A stretch of DNA of 64,000 bases from Actinomycetota bacterium. GTDB taxonomy: Bacteria; Actinomycetota; Actinomycetes; Propionibacteriales; Nocardioidaceae. The position numbers were made by a program, and so were the translations under genes. The DNA is taken from positions 1 to 64,000 of the forward strand of contig WLJH01000006.1 in assembly GCA_009701885.1 (NCBI GenBank), given 5' to 3'. Numbering within the stretch: the first letter of the stretch is position 1; each line of letters begins with the position of its first letter. Below, in pieces: positions 9,098 to 16,418 of this stretch. The notes under the pieces are model-generated. The model was not told the origin of the DNA. It saw only the letters and a list, made by a program, of their open reading frames with translations, and searched no databases.

Positions 9098-9121
9098 GAC
9101 GCTAGGGCGAGCCACCGACAA
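9098..9121 (-). promoter_or_regulatory. RecA-NDp (PafBC-type) promoter of recA
   Basis: On the minus strand the sequence reads TTGTCGGTGGCT, then four bases, then CTAGCGT. This fits the actinobacterial RecA-NDp consensus (TTGTCRGTGGCT-N4-TAGGGT) bound by the PafBC activator in the LexA-independent DNA-damage response. The -10 ends about 43 nt before the recA ATG. Confidence 0.85.
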
Positions 9122-9190
9122 CGCCTGATCAGCGTGTCGTGGGGTGTGGACGACCTCGTCCTGCGCCGTGCCTGTGGACAGCACGCTAGC

Positions 9191-9204
9191 CGAACACCTG
9201 TTCG
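9191..9204 (-). promoter_or_regulatory. LexA (SOS) box upstream of recA
   Basis: CGAACacctGTTCG is a perfect 5-bp inverted repeat with a 4-nt spacer and matches the actinobacterial SOS box (T)CGAAC-N4-GTTCG(A). It lies 136 nt before recA and 70-90 nt upstream of the RecA-NDp promoter, so recA has two separately regulated promoters, as in Mycobacterium tuberculosis. Confidence 0.9.
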
Positions 9205-9239
9205 ACACGGGCGCGCGACACGCCGCGCGCCGGCCTCCC

Positions 9240-9671
9240 TCAGCCCTGCCCGCCCGACCGCCTCCGCAGCACGGTGACGACCAGGACCGGCAGGACCACG
9301 CCGAGGAGCACGAGCGCCACCAGCACGAGGTACCCGGCGGTGTAGTCGCGGTCCAGCAGCGTGGCGTTGTCGGGGGCGTTGTCGCGACCGAAGCCGCCGA
9401 GGAAGGGCACGGCGAGCAGCGTGAGGCTCCCGAGCACCACGAGCCCCGCGGCCGCGGCGGGCCGGGCCAGCGGCGGCAGCAGCCGCGCGCCGACCCAGCA
9501 CAGGGCCAGCACCGCCGGGGCGAGCAGCAGGTCGTGCACCACGACCCCTCCCGCCAGCCAGAGCACCGCGTCGAGGTTCCCGGCGGAGTCCTGCCGGGAC
9601 AGCAGCAGCCACCCGCCGTACGCCGCGAGCAGGACGCCGAGGGCGCCGAGGCCGACGCGCCCGCGGCTCAC
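9240..9671 (-). CDS. Small four-helix membrane protein
   Basis: A 143-residue protein with about four transmembrane helices ([59 protein letters not shown] and [19 protein letters not shown]). I do not recognise a family. GTG at 9671 overlaps the stop of the molybdopterin oxidoreductase gene (GTGA), so it is the last gene of that operon. It may be a membrane partner of the oxidoreductase, but nothing shows heme or quinone ligands. Confidence 0.75.
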   Translation of the reverse strand: MSRGRVGLGALGVLLAAYGGWLLLSRQDSAGNLDAVLWLAGGVVVHDLLLAPAVLALCWVGARLLPPLARPAAAAGLVVLGSLTLLAVPFLGGFGRDNAPDNATLLDRDYTAGYLVLVALVLLGVVLPVLVVTVLRRRSGGQG

Positions 9672-10831
9672 GCGAGGACCTCCAGCCGCGACAGCCACTT
9701 GGTCTGCAGCACGCCCGGCCGGTTGGGGGCGATGAGGCGGGCCGGGAAGCCGTGGTCGAGGTCGAGGGGCTCGCCGGCCAGGGCCAGCGCGACGAGCGTG
9801 CGGTCGTCGTCGGCGAAGTTCCCCTGCAGCAGGGTGCGGGCGAACGCACCCCGCTGCTGCAGCGAGGTGACCTCGACCTCGGACCCGGCGGGTGCGTCCA
9901 CGAGGTCGAGCAGGTCGCGCAGCCGCACCCCGGTCCACGCGGCCGAGGCGCTCCAGCCCTCGACGCAGGCGATCGGGAGCTCCTCGGTGCGCTGCGGCAT
10001 CGCCAGCAGGTCCTCGCGACCGAGCGAGACGCTCCGACCACCGCTGCTCACCACGAGCCGGTACGCCGGGTCGACGGCGGTCTCGGTGACCCCGGCCGCG
10101 CGTGCAGTGCGGTTCACGGGCACCCCGCCGGGCCCCTCGCCCGAGCGGACCCCGAGCACCGAGACCTGGCGCAGCCACGGGACGGTCGAGCCGGCCGTCG
10201 CCAGCACCGCCAGCGCGCTGGCGGTCCAGGTGGCGCGCAGCAGGCCGCGACGTCCCAGGGCCCCCTGCTCGGTCGCCGCCGGTCGGTCCAGCGCGGGGTC
10301 GTCGACGTCGCGACGCAGCGCCTCGCGGATGGTCGGGGCCTTGATCGCCAGGTGGAGCAGCAGCGCCCCGATGGCCACCCACGACAGGGCGTAGTGCGTG
10401 CGGCGGAAGGAGAACTCCCAGGGGTACCACTGGGTGGAGTTGAGCAGTCCCGTGGTGAGCAGGAAGAGCGAGGAGGCGACCAGGACCGCGATCGAGGCGC
10501 GCTCCCCGGCCTCCCGCACCCGTGCGCCGGCACCCGCGGGCAAGGAGCGCAGGAGCAGGGGGAAGACGGTCCAGAGCTTGACGAGCAGCAACGGGATCGC
10601 GGCGACGCCGGTGGTGACGTGCAGACCCTGCGTGAGCCGGTAGCCCCAGGCCGGGCTCGTCGGGAACGGCACGGGCTGGGACGGGTTCTGCGCGTAGTGG
10701 CTGACCAGGCCGGTCAGGAAGCAGATGCCGAAGCTGATGCCCAGCCACCGCCCGACCCGCGCCGACACGGCAGGTGAGCGCAGTCGCGACGTGAAGCTGT
10801 GCTCGCCGGGCAACCTCGGCCTGGGGCTCAC
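9668..10831 (-). CDS. Membrane-anchored molybdopterin-dependent oxidoreductase
   Basis: A 387-residue fusion of a membrane part and a sulfite-oxidase-like Moco domain. Four helices between residues about 25 and 190 resemble a cytochrome b561/DUF4405-type anchor, a fifth lies near 215-235, and the Moco-binding domain follows from about 250. The motif LPIACVEGWSASAAWTGV carries the expected molybdenum-ligand Cys289. The catalytic part is probably outside the membrane. GTG at 10831 overlaps the methyltransferase stop by 4 nt. Its substrate is unknown; related proteins reduce or oxidise S- or N-oxides. Being in an operon with two sugar transferases and a methyltransferase is unusual for a respiratory enzyme. 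Confidence 0.85.
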   Translation of the reverse strand: MSPRPRLPGEHSFTSRLRSPAVSARVGRWLGISFGICFLTGLVSHYAQNPSQPVPFPTSPAWGYRLTQGLHVTTGVAAIPLLLVKLWTVFPLLLRSLPAGAGARVREAGERASIAVLVASSLFLLTTGLLNSTQWYPWEFSFRRTHYALSWVAIGALLLHLAIKAPTIREALRRDVDDPALDRPAATEQGALGRRGLLRATWTASALAVLATAGSTVPWLRQVSVLGVRSGEGPGGVPVNRTARAAGVTETAVDPAYRLVVSSGGRSVSLGREDLLAMPQRTEELPIACVEGWSASAAWTGVRLRDLLDLVDAPAGSEVEVTSLQQRGAFARTLLQGNFADDDRTLVALALAGEPLDLDHGFPARLIAPNRPGVLQTKWLSRLEVLA

Positions 10832-11508
10832 GTCGGCGACTGTAGTACCGCCAGCCAGCGGCCGTCCCCGAACGGCGCACGGACCGCGACCCGGAGCCCC
10901 GCCGAGGCGGCGAGGTCCGCGACGCCGTCGAGCCCGACCACCGACCACCGGAACGGCCGGCTGAGGGAGCCCGCGGCCTCCAGCCGTGCCCACCGGGTGG
11001 AGGTCGGGACGCCCGGTCCGGCCAGCTCGACGACGATCCTGCCGCCGGGGGCGACCACGTCGCGGAGGCGGCGCACCAGCGCCGCGGGGTCACCACCGAT
11101 GCCGATGTTGCCGTCGGCCAGCAGCGCGGTGGTCCACAGCCCTTCCTCGGGCACCGGGTCGAAGACGCTGGCGTGCACGGCCGGCACACCGCGGGCCCGG
11201 GTCTGCTCGACGGCCTCGTGGACCACGTCGAGCCCCAGCACCCGCTCCCCGCGCTCGGCCAGCCGGGCCGCGAGCCGCCCGGGTCCGCAGCCGACGTCGA
11301 GCGTCGGCCCGTGGCAGTAGGACAGCAGGGCGTCGTCGGCGGGGTCGGCGCGCCGCGTCCACTCGTGGACCGGCAGGTCGGTCGGTCCGCCGTCGAGCCC
11401 CAGGACCCGGCACGGGGCCCCGCGCAGGGCGTGGGCGAACAGGCTGCTGAAGGAGCGGTCCGCACCACCACGTCGCAGGTCCGGGGCTGTCTCCTCGGCC
11501 AGGCTCAT
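10828..11508 (-). CDS. Class I SAM-dependent methyltransferase
   Basis: A 226-residue protein with the SAM-binding glycine motif LDVGCGPGRLAARLAERG and the acidic strand end GLDVVHEA. The acceptor is unknown. ATG at 11508 overlaps the stop of the DUF2064 gene (ATGA), and the gene ends in a GTGA overlap with the Moco oxidoreductase. The cluster suggests that a sugar-containing or lipid intermediate is methylated, but this rests on position only. Confidence 0.85.
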   Translation of the reverse strand: MSLAEETAPDLRRGGADRSFSSLFAHALRGAPCRVLGLDGGPTDLPVHEWTRRADPADDALLSYCHGPTLDVGCGPGRLAARLAERGERVLGLDVVHEAVEQTRARGVPAVHASVFDPVPEEGLWTTALLADGNIGIGGDPAALVRRLRDVVAPGGRIVVELAGPGVPTSTRWARLEAAGSLSRPFRWSVVGLDGVADLAASAGLRVAVRAPFGDGRWLAVLQSPT

Positions 11509-12191
11509 GCGCCCACCCCCCAGAGGGCGTGCCAGCGTCGGGCGAAACGTGTGCCCGGCACCGCGCGGGCCACCGCGTCGGCGTCGGGGACCTCGTCGAC
11601 GTCGCGCAGCACCGTCGTCGTGCCGACCGACAGCCCGCGCGCGGCCAGGGCGGCGGCGGTGTCGCGGTGCGTGTGCGCGGTCGACATGGGGACGCCGGCC
11701 AGGGCCGCGGCGTCGCGCGGGTCGCGCAGCCCCAGGACCCACCAGCCGCCGTCCTCGGCGGGCCCGAGGACGGCGTCGTGCTCCTGCAGCACCTCGGCGG
11801 TCGCCTCGAGCAGCGCCGGGGTCAGCTGAGGGGTGTCCATGCCGACCTGGACGACCGGGCCGGGACCGCTCGCGGCGACGTCGGCGTGCGCGGCCACCAG
11901 CCGGTCGGCGAAGTCCTCGCCGCGCTGCTCGTGCACCGTCCAGCCGGCCACGGCCGCGAGCAGGTCGGTGGACGCGACGGCACCGGCCAGGTCGCCGGCC
12001 AGCGCCAGGTGGCAGTGCTCGGCGCCGTACGCCGTCGTGCAGGCCTCGAGGGTGTCGAGCAGTGCGGCCGCGGCGAGCCCCGCGGCCTGCTCGAGGCCGA
12101 CGTCGGCGCCGAGGCGGGTCTTGACCTGGCCGGCCACGGGGGCCTTGGCCACGACCAGGGCGCGCACCGCCGCGCCGGAGCGGCCGCTCAT
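11505..12191 (-). CDS. DUF2064 / TIGR04282-type glycosyltransferase
   Basis: A 228-residue protein with the nucleotide-sugar transferase-like fold of DUF2064, starting with ALVVAKAPVAGQVKTRL and containing VGMDTPQL and LGPAEDGGWWVLGL. Related proteins are labelled 'arsenosugar biosynthesis glycosyltransferase', a name drawn from genome context rather than biochemistry. ATG at 12191 overlaps the stop of the GT2 gene (ATGA). The two probably act in sequence on one small glycan or glycolipid. Confidence 0.82.
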   Translation of the reverse strand: MSGRSGAAVRALVVAKAPVAGQVKTRLGADVGLEQAAGLAAAALLDTLEACTTAYGAEHCHLALAGDLAGAVASTDLLAAVAGWTVHEQRGEDFADRLVAAHADVAASGPGPVVQVGMDTPQLTPALLEATAEVLQEHDAVLGPAEDGGWWVLGLRDPRDAAALAGVPMSTAHTHRDTAAALAARGLSVGTTTVLRDVDEVPDADAVARAVPGTRFARRWHALWGVGA

Positions 12192-12880
12192 CGCAGCACC
12201 CGGGCGAAGTCGCGTGCGGTGCGCAGCGTGCCCCGCACCGAACCCGACACCTTGGAACGGGTGCCCTCGGCACGCGGGTGGTAGTCGACGTCGCGCTCGC
12301 TGACCCGCCATCCGGCCACGGTGAGCTTCTGCAACAGCTCGACGGGGTAGCCGAAGCGGCGGTCGCGCACGTCGAGGTCCAGCAGCGCCTGGCGGCCCAT
12401 GACCCGCATCGGGGCGATGTCGTGCGCCGCCATCCGCAGCCGCCGTCGCAGCCACCAGACGATGAGGCCGTTCCCGAGCCGGGCGTGCCAGGGCCACACC
12501 CGGCGGTCCACCGGTCGCCGGCGGCCGAGCGCCGCGTCGGCCCGGCCGGAGCGCACGTCGTCGAGCAGCGGCAGCAGCTGGGCCGGGTCGAAGCTGCCGT
12601 CGCCGTCCATGAACGCCACGTGCTCGCGCGTGGCGGCGAGCAGTCCCGCGTGGACGGCGGCGCCGTAGCCCGGCACGGGCTCGTGGACCACGCTCGCCCC
12701 GAGCCGCTCGGCCACGGCGGCGGTCCCGTCGCGCGAGCCGTTGTCGACCACGATCACCGCGAAGGCTGCGGGGATCCGCGGCAGCAGCACCTCCAGCGCA
12801 GGCGCCTCGTCCTTGCAGGGCAGCACGAGGTCGGCCACCGGGCCGTCCGGGTGGCGGTGCGCGGGCGGGACCTCGGGCAT
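12188..12880 (-). CDS. Family 2 glycosyltransferase
   Basis: A 230-residue cytosolic GT2 enzyme resembling dolichol/polyprenyl-phosphate mannosyl- or glucosyltransferases. Features are the N-terminal VLPCKDEAPAL, VIVVDNGSRDGT, the metal-binding DxD in FMDGDGSFD, and the C-terminal GYPVELLQKLTVAGWRV. It has no membrane helices. ATG at 12880 is set by a TACGGT hexamer 7 nt upstream; it is the first gene of a five-gene operon. A polyprenyl-phosphate sugar made here could feed the divergent GT-C-like membrane protein. Confidence 0.88.
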   Translation of the reverse strand: MPEVPPAHRHPDGPVADLVLPCKDEAPALEVLLPRIPAAFAVIVVDNGSRDGTAAVAERLGASVVHEPVPGYGAAVHAGLLAATREHVAFMDGDGSFDPAQLLPLLDDVRSGRADAALGRRRPVDRRVWPWHARLGNGLIVWWLRRRLRMAAHDIAPMRVMGRQALLDLDVRDRRFGYPVELLQKLTVAGWRVSERDVDYHPRAEGTRSKVSGSVRGTLRTARDFARVLR

Positions 12881-12887
12881 GCGCACG

Positions 12888-12893
12888 ACCGTA
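12888..12893 (-). promoter_or_regulatory. -10 hexamer of the GT2 operon (leaderless)
   Basis: Reads TACGGT on the minus strand and ends 7 nt before the ATG at 12880. It lies in an 86-bp divergent promoter region shared with the gene at 12967. Confidence 0.55.
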
Positions 12894-12953
12894 GACCGCG
12901 GTCCCTGGCCGGAAGGGTGGGCCGGGACCCTCCGGAGGGGTGTCGGCCGTGGA

Positions 12954-12959
12954 TACAGT
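12954..12959 (+). promoter_or_regulatory. -10 hexamer of the GT-C-like gene (leaderless)
   Basis: TACAGT followed by a 7-nt spacer and the ATG at 12967. Transcription should start at the A of the start codon. Confidence 0.55.
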
Positions 12960-12966
12960 CGCCGCC

Positions 12967-14328
12967 ATGACGACCTCGCGGGCCGCCTGGACCGGGGTCG
13001 TGGTGACCGCACTGCTGGTCGTCGCGGCGTTCACGCTCCCCCACCTGCTCGACTGGGAGGTCAACACCCGGGCGCCCCGCTCGCAGGTCGACGAGGTGCT
13101 CTCGCCGCCCTTCCACGGCTGGTGGGCGCCCCAGTGGTTCGGCCCCGGGACGCTGCCGGCGATCGCGCTCGGCCTCGGCGGTTGGTGGTGGGTCGCCCGG
13201 TGGGCGCCGGGTGCCGGCTGGCGGCCGCTGCTGCTGGCGACGTACCTCCTCGCGCTGGGCTGGTGCCTCTCCCTCGCGCTGGTCGACGGCCCCGAGGGGC
13301 TGTCGCGGGTGCTGGGCAACCCGGTGGAGTACCTCCCGACCGCGCGCGAGGTCGACGACGTCGGCCTGCTGCTGCGCGAGTACGTCGAGCGGATCTCCTA
13401 CGACGCGGCACCGCGCAACTGGCCCACGCACGTGGCCGGGCACCCGCCGCTGATGCTGCTCTTCTTCGTCGGGCTCGTGCAGCTGGGCCTCGGCGGCGAC
13501 CTCGCCGCCGGGGTGGTGGTGACGGTCGTGGGTGCCTCGATGCCGGTCGCCGTCCTGGTCGCGCTGCGGGCCCTGGGGGTGGAGGGCGTGGCCCGCCGGG
13601 TCGCGGTGCCGCTCGCCCTCTCCCCCGCCGCCGTCTTCGTGGCGGTCTCGGCCGACGCCGTGATCGGCGCGGTGGTCGCCTGGGGCCTGGCCTGCCTCGC
13701 GCTCGCGACCCGCAGCACCCCCCGGGCCCGGCTGTGGGCGGTCCCGGCCGGGCTCGTCCTCGGCTGCGCGGTGCTCATGTCCTACGGCATGCCGCTGGTG
13801 GGGCTGGTCGCGCTGGCGGTCATCACGGTCGGCGGGGCCTGGCGCACCTCGGTGCTGCCGGTCGCGGTGGCCGCCGCGTGGGTGCCGGTCCTCGGCTTCG
13901 CCGCGGCCGGCTTCGCGTGGTGGGAGGCCTACCCGGTGCTGCACGACCGCTACTGGGAGGGCATCGCGGCCGACCGGCCGGCCTGGTACTGGCTGTGGGG
14001 CAACCTCGCCGCCCTCGCCGTGGTGCTCGGACCCATGGTGTGGGCGGGCCTGGCGGTGCTCCTCACGCGGGCGCGGGCCCTGGCTCGGCGGACGCTGGAC
14101 CCCGAGCAGCGCGCCGTGGTGCTGCTGGCCGGGGCCATGCTGCTGGTGGTCCTGGCCGCCGACGCCTCGCGGATGAGCAAGTCGGAGGTGGAGCGGATCT
14201 GGCTCCCCTTCGTGCCGTGGCTGACGCTGTCGGTGGCGCTGCTTCCGGCCCGCTGGCGCTCGCCGGCGCTGCTGGCCCAGGTCGTCACGGCGCTGCTGGT
14301 GCAGCACCTGCTCTATACGACCTGGTGA
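12967..14328 (+). CDS. GT-C-like multi-pass membrane protein
   Basis: A 453-residue integral membrane protein with roughly ten to twelve helices. The long first outer loop contains RISYDAAPRNWPTHVAGHPP, where acidic residues (VDDVG, SYD) and the His-Pro motif resemble GT-C polyprenyl-phosphate-sugar transferases. I do not recognise a named family. Position, divergent from a GT2 enzyme of the polyprenyl-phosphate sugar type, supports a transferase that uses that lipid donor on the outer membrane face. It ends 21 nt before an inverted-repeat element. Confidence 0.75.
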   Translation: MTTSRAAWTGVVVTALLVVAAFTLPHLLDWEVNTRAPRSQVDEVLSPPFHGWWAPQWFGPGTLPAIALGLGGWWWVARWAPGAGWRPLLLATYLLALGWCLSLALVDGPEGLSRVLGNPVEYLPTAREVDDVGLLLREYVERISYDAAPRNWPTHVAGHPPLMLLFFVGLVQLGLGGDLAAGVVVTVVGASMPVAVLVALRALGVEGVARRVAVPLALSPAAVFVAVSADAVIGAVVAWGLACLALATRSTPRARLWAVPAGLVLGCAVLMSYGMPLVGLVALAVITVGGAWRTSVLPVAVAAAWVPVLGFAAAGFAWWEAYPVLHDRYWEGIAADRPAWYWLWGNLAALAVVLGPMVWAGLAVLLTRARALARRTLDPEQRAVVLLAGAMLLVVLAADASRMSKSEVERIWLPFVPWLTLSVALLPARWRSPALLAQVVTALLVQHLLYTTW

Positions 14329-14349
14329 CCGGCGACCTGCGCGCCGCTC

Positions 14350-14510
14350 AGCCCAGATCCACCGATCCTCGCCTGTTACGCGACACCATCCGGGCGCCCT
14401 GGCTGCGTTGCCGACGCTCGACGGGCATCCAGCAGGCCTTCGCGACGGGCGCCTTGCCAGCGCACCCGCCTGGTGCCGCTCGCGACGGCGATCATCGGTG
14501 GATCTGGGCT
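14350..14510. repeat. 161-bp element with 17-bp perfect terminal inverted repeats
   Basis: The left arm AGCCCAGATCCACCGAT (14350-14366) is repeated exactly in inverted orientation at 14494-14510. The 127-bp interior has no gene. The right arm ends on the last base of the stop codon of the epimerase gene, and the element fills most of the 181-bp gap between two convergent genes. It could be a MITE-like or other dispersed palindromic element, or a long bidirectional terminator. No second copy was seen in this window. Confidence 0.6.
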
Positions 14511-15562
14511 CAGGCGCGCAGGGGCGCCGTGGCGAAGGCCGGCAGCCCGTCCTCGGGCAGCACCTGCGCCCGGAAGCCGAGCTCGTCGGCGGCCCGCTGC
14601 GGCGAGGCCACGACGTGCCGCACGTCGCCGAGACGGTAGCCACCGGTGACCTCCGGGGCGATGTCGCGACCGGTGCCGCGGGCCACCAGCTCGGCGACCT
14701 GACGGATGCCGACCGGGTGCCCCGAGGCCACGTTGTAGGCGCGGTGGCTGCCGGGCTGCGCGGCAGTGACCGCGTCGAGGGCAGCGAGGTTGGCGCGCGC
14801 GACGTCGTCGACGTGCACGAAGTCCCTCATCTGCGCTCCGTCCTCGTAGACCTGCGGCGCCTCGCCGCGCTCGAGGGAGGAGCGGAACATCGCCGCGACC
14901 CCGGAGTACGGCGTGTCCCGCGGCATCCCCGGCCCGTAGACGTTGTGGTAGCGCAGCGAGATGCCCGCGGCGTCGGCCTGGCGCGCCCATGCGATCGCGT
15001 AGTGCTCCTGGGCGACCTTGCTCGCGGCGTAGCTGGAGCGCGGCTCGAGCCGGGCGTCCTCGTCGACCAGCGCCCAGCCGAGCGGCTCCGCGCAGACCGG
15101 GCAGGGGTTCTCGAACCGACCGGCCTCGAGGTCGGCCCGCGAACGCACCCCGGGCGGCTGCTCACCGTGCTCGGCGCACTCGTAGCGGCCCTCGCCGTAG
15201 ACCACCATGCTCGAGGCCTGCACCAGCCGGTCCACGCCCGCCTCGTGCATGGCGGCGAGCAGCGCGGCGGTGCCGAGGTCGTTGTGGGCGGCGTACGCCG
15301 GCAGGTCGGCGACCCGCACGCCCGCGCCGACCACGGCGGCCTGGTGGCACACCACGTCGACCCTCGCGAGCAGACGGGCCCACTCCCCGCCGTCCGCGGC
15401 GTCGCGCACGTCGAGGTGGTGGGTGCCCTCGGGCGGGCCGGCGGCCCCGTGCGCCATGTCGAGCATCAGGTCGACGCGCACGACCTCGTCCCCGCGCTCC
15501 TCCAGGGCGCGCGCGACGGCCGCGCCGATGAACCCGGCCGAGCCGGTCAGCAGCACCCGCAT
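14510..15562 (-). CDS. NAD-dependent sugar epimerase with zinc-knuckle insertion
   Basis: An extended short-chain dehydrogenase/reductase of 350 residues that acts on a nucleotide sugar. It has the Rossmann motif LLTGSAGFIGAAVA, a catalytic Ser in QASSMVVYG and the YxxxK motif SSYAASK. Between the Ser and the Tyr lies an insertion with cysteines (YECAEHGEQ and NPCPVCAEPL) that looks like a zinc knuckle; such an insertion occurs in a subfamily related to dTDP-rhamnose 4-epimerases. The exact substrate cannot be read from the sequence. ATG at 15562 overlaps the stop of the MTA phosphorylase gene by 1 nt (TGATG). It could supply the activated sugar for the nearby transferases. Confidence 0.87.
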   Translation of the reverse strand: MRVLLTGSAGFIGAAVARALEERGDEVVRVDLMLDMAHGAAGPPEGTHHLDVRDAADGGEWARLLARVDVVCHQAAVVGAGVRVADLPAYAAHNDLGTAALLAAMHEAGVDRLVQASSMVVYGEGRYECAEHGEQPPGVRSRADLEAGRFENPCPVCAEPLGWALVDEDARLEPRSSYAASKVAQEHYAIAWARQADAAGISLRYHNVYGPGMPRDTPYSGVAAMFRSSLERGEAPQVYEDGAQMRDFVHVDDVARANLAALDAVTAAQPGSHRAYNVASGHPVGIRQVAELVARGTGRDIAPEVTGGYRLGDVRHVVASPQRAADELGFRAQVLPEDGLPAFATAPLRA

Positions 15563-16413
15563 CAGCCTGCGCCGTCCGTGGCGGCCTCGGGCGTGGGGAT
15601 CTCGTACGTCGGCTCGACGCCGTCGAGCCACGATCCGCACGTGCAGCCGCTCGGATCGGGGAGCGCGGCGATCGTGGCCGCCAGCAGCCCGGTGAGCCGC
15701 TCGAGGTTGGCCCGGAAGAGGGCGAAGACCTCCTCCTGGCCCACGCCCGAGCCCTCCTCGGCCCCGGCGTCCATGTCGGTGACCAGGGCGATCGAGGCGT
15801 AGCACTGCCCCAGCTCGCGCGCCAGCGCCGCCTCGGGCAGCGCGGTCATGTTGATGAGCGTCCAGCCCTGCGCTGCGTAGGACCGCGACTCCGCGCGGGT
15901 CGAGAAGCGCGGGCCCTCGATGACGACCATCGTGCCGCCGTCGACGAGGTCGGGGCCGGCGGAGAGCGCCGCGCGGCGCAGCCCCGGGCAGTAGGGGTCG
16001 CCGAACGGCAGGTGCACCGCGCCGGACTCGACGTAGGACGGGACCCGGCGGTAGGTGCGGTCGACCAGTTGGTCGGGCACCACCACGTCGCCGGGGGCGA
16101 CCTCCTCGCGCAGCCCGCCGACCGCGCACGGGGCGAGGACCTGGCGGACGCCGAGGGAGCGCAGCGCCCACAGGTTGGCGCGGGCGGGGATCGCGTGCGG
16201 CGGGAAGTCGTGGTGGGCCCCGTGCCGGGGCAGGAACGCGACCCGGCGCCCGGCGACGGTGCCGAGCGAGATCGGCGCCGACGTCTCGCCGTACGGCGTG
16301 CTGACCACGACCTCCTCCGGTTCCTGCAGGAAGGAGTAGAAGCCGGTGCCGCCGATGACGGCGACGTCGGCACGGTGCTCCGGGGTGGTGGTCTGGCCGT
16401 TGCTGTCGGGCAT
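15562..16413 (-). CDS. S-methyl-5'-thioadenosine phosphorylase
   Basis: Splits methylthioadenosine with phosphate into adenine and methylthioribose-1-phosphate, clearing a by-product of polyamine and SAM chemistry. The 283-residue protein shows the MTAP signatures GGTGFYSF, FLPRHGAHHDFPPHAIPAR, a GPRFSTRAES-type loop and INMT before the catalytic region. The normal MTAP C-terminus is followed by about 20 extra residues. It starts 5 nt after the MFS gene's stop, and a CACAGT hexamer 7 nt before the ATG may add an internal promoter. Confidence 0.92.
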   Translation of the reverse strand: MPDSNGQTTTPEHRADVAVIGGTGFYSFLQEPEEVVVSTPYGETSAPISLGTVAGRRVAFLPRHGAHHDFPPHAIPARANLWALRSLGVRQVLAPCAVGGLREEVAPGDVVVPDQLVDRTYRRVPSYVESGAVHLPFGDPYCPGLRRAALSAGPDLVDGGTMVVIEGPRFSTRAESRSYAAQGWTLINMTALPEAALARELGQCYASIALVTDMDAGAEEGSGVGQEEVFALFRANLERLTGLLAATIAALPDPSGCTCGSWLDGVEPTYEIPTPEAATDGAG

Positions 16414-16418
16414 GGCGG

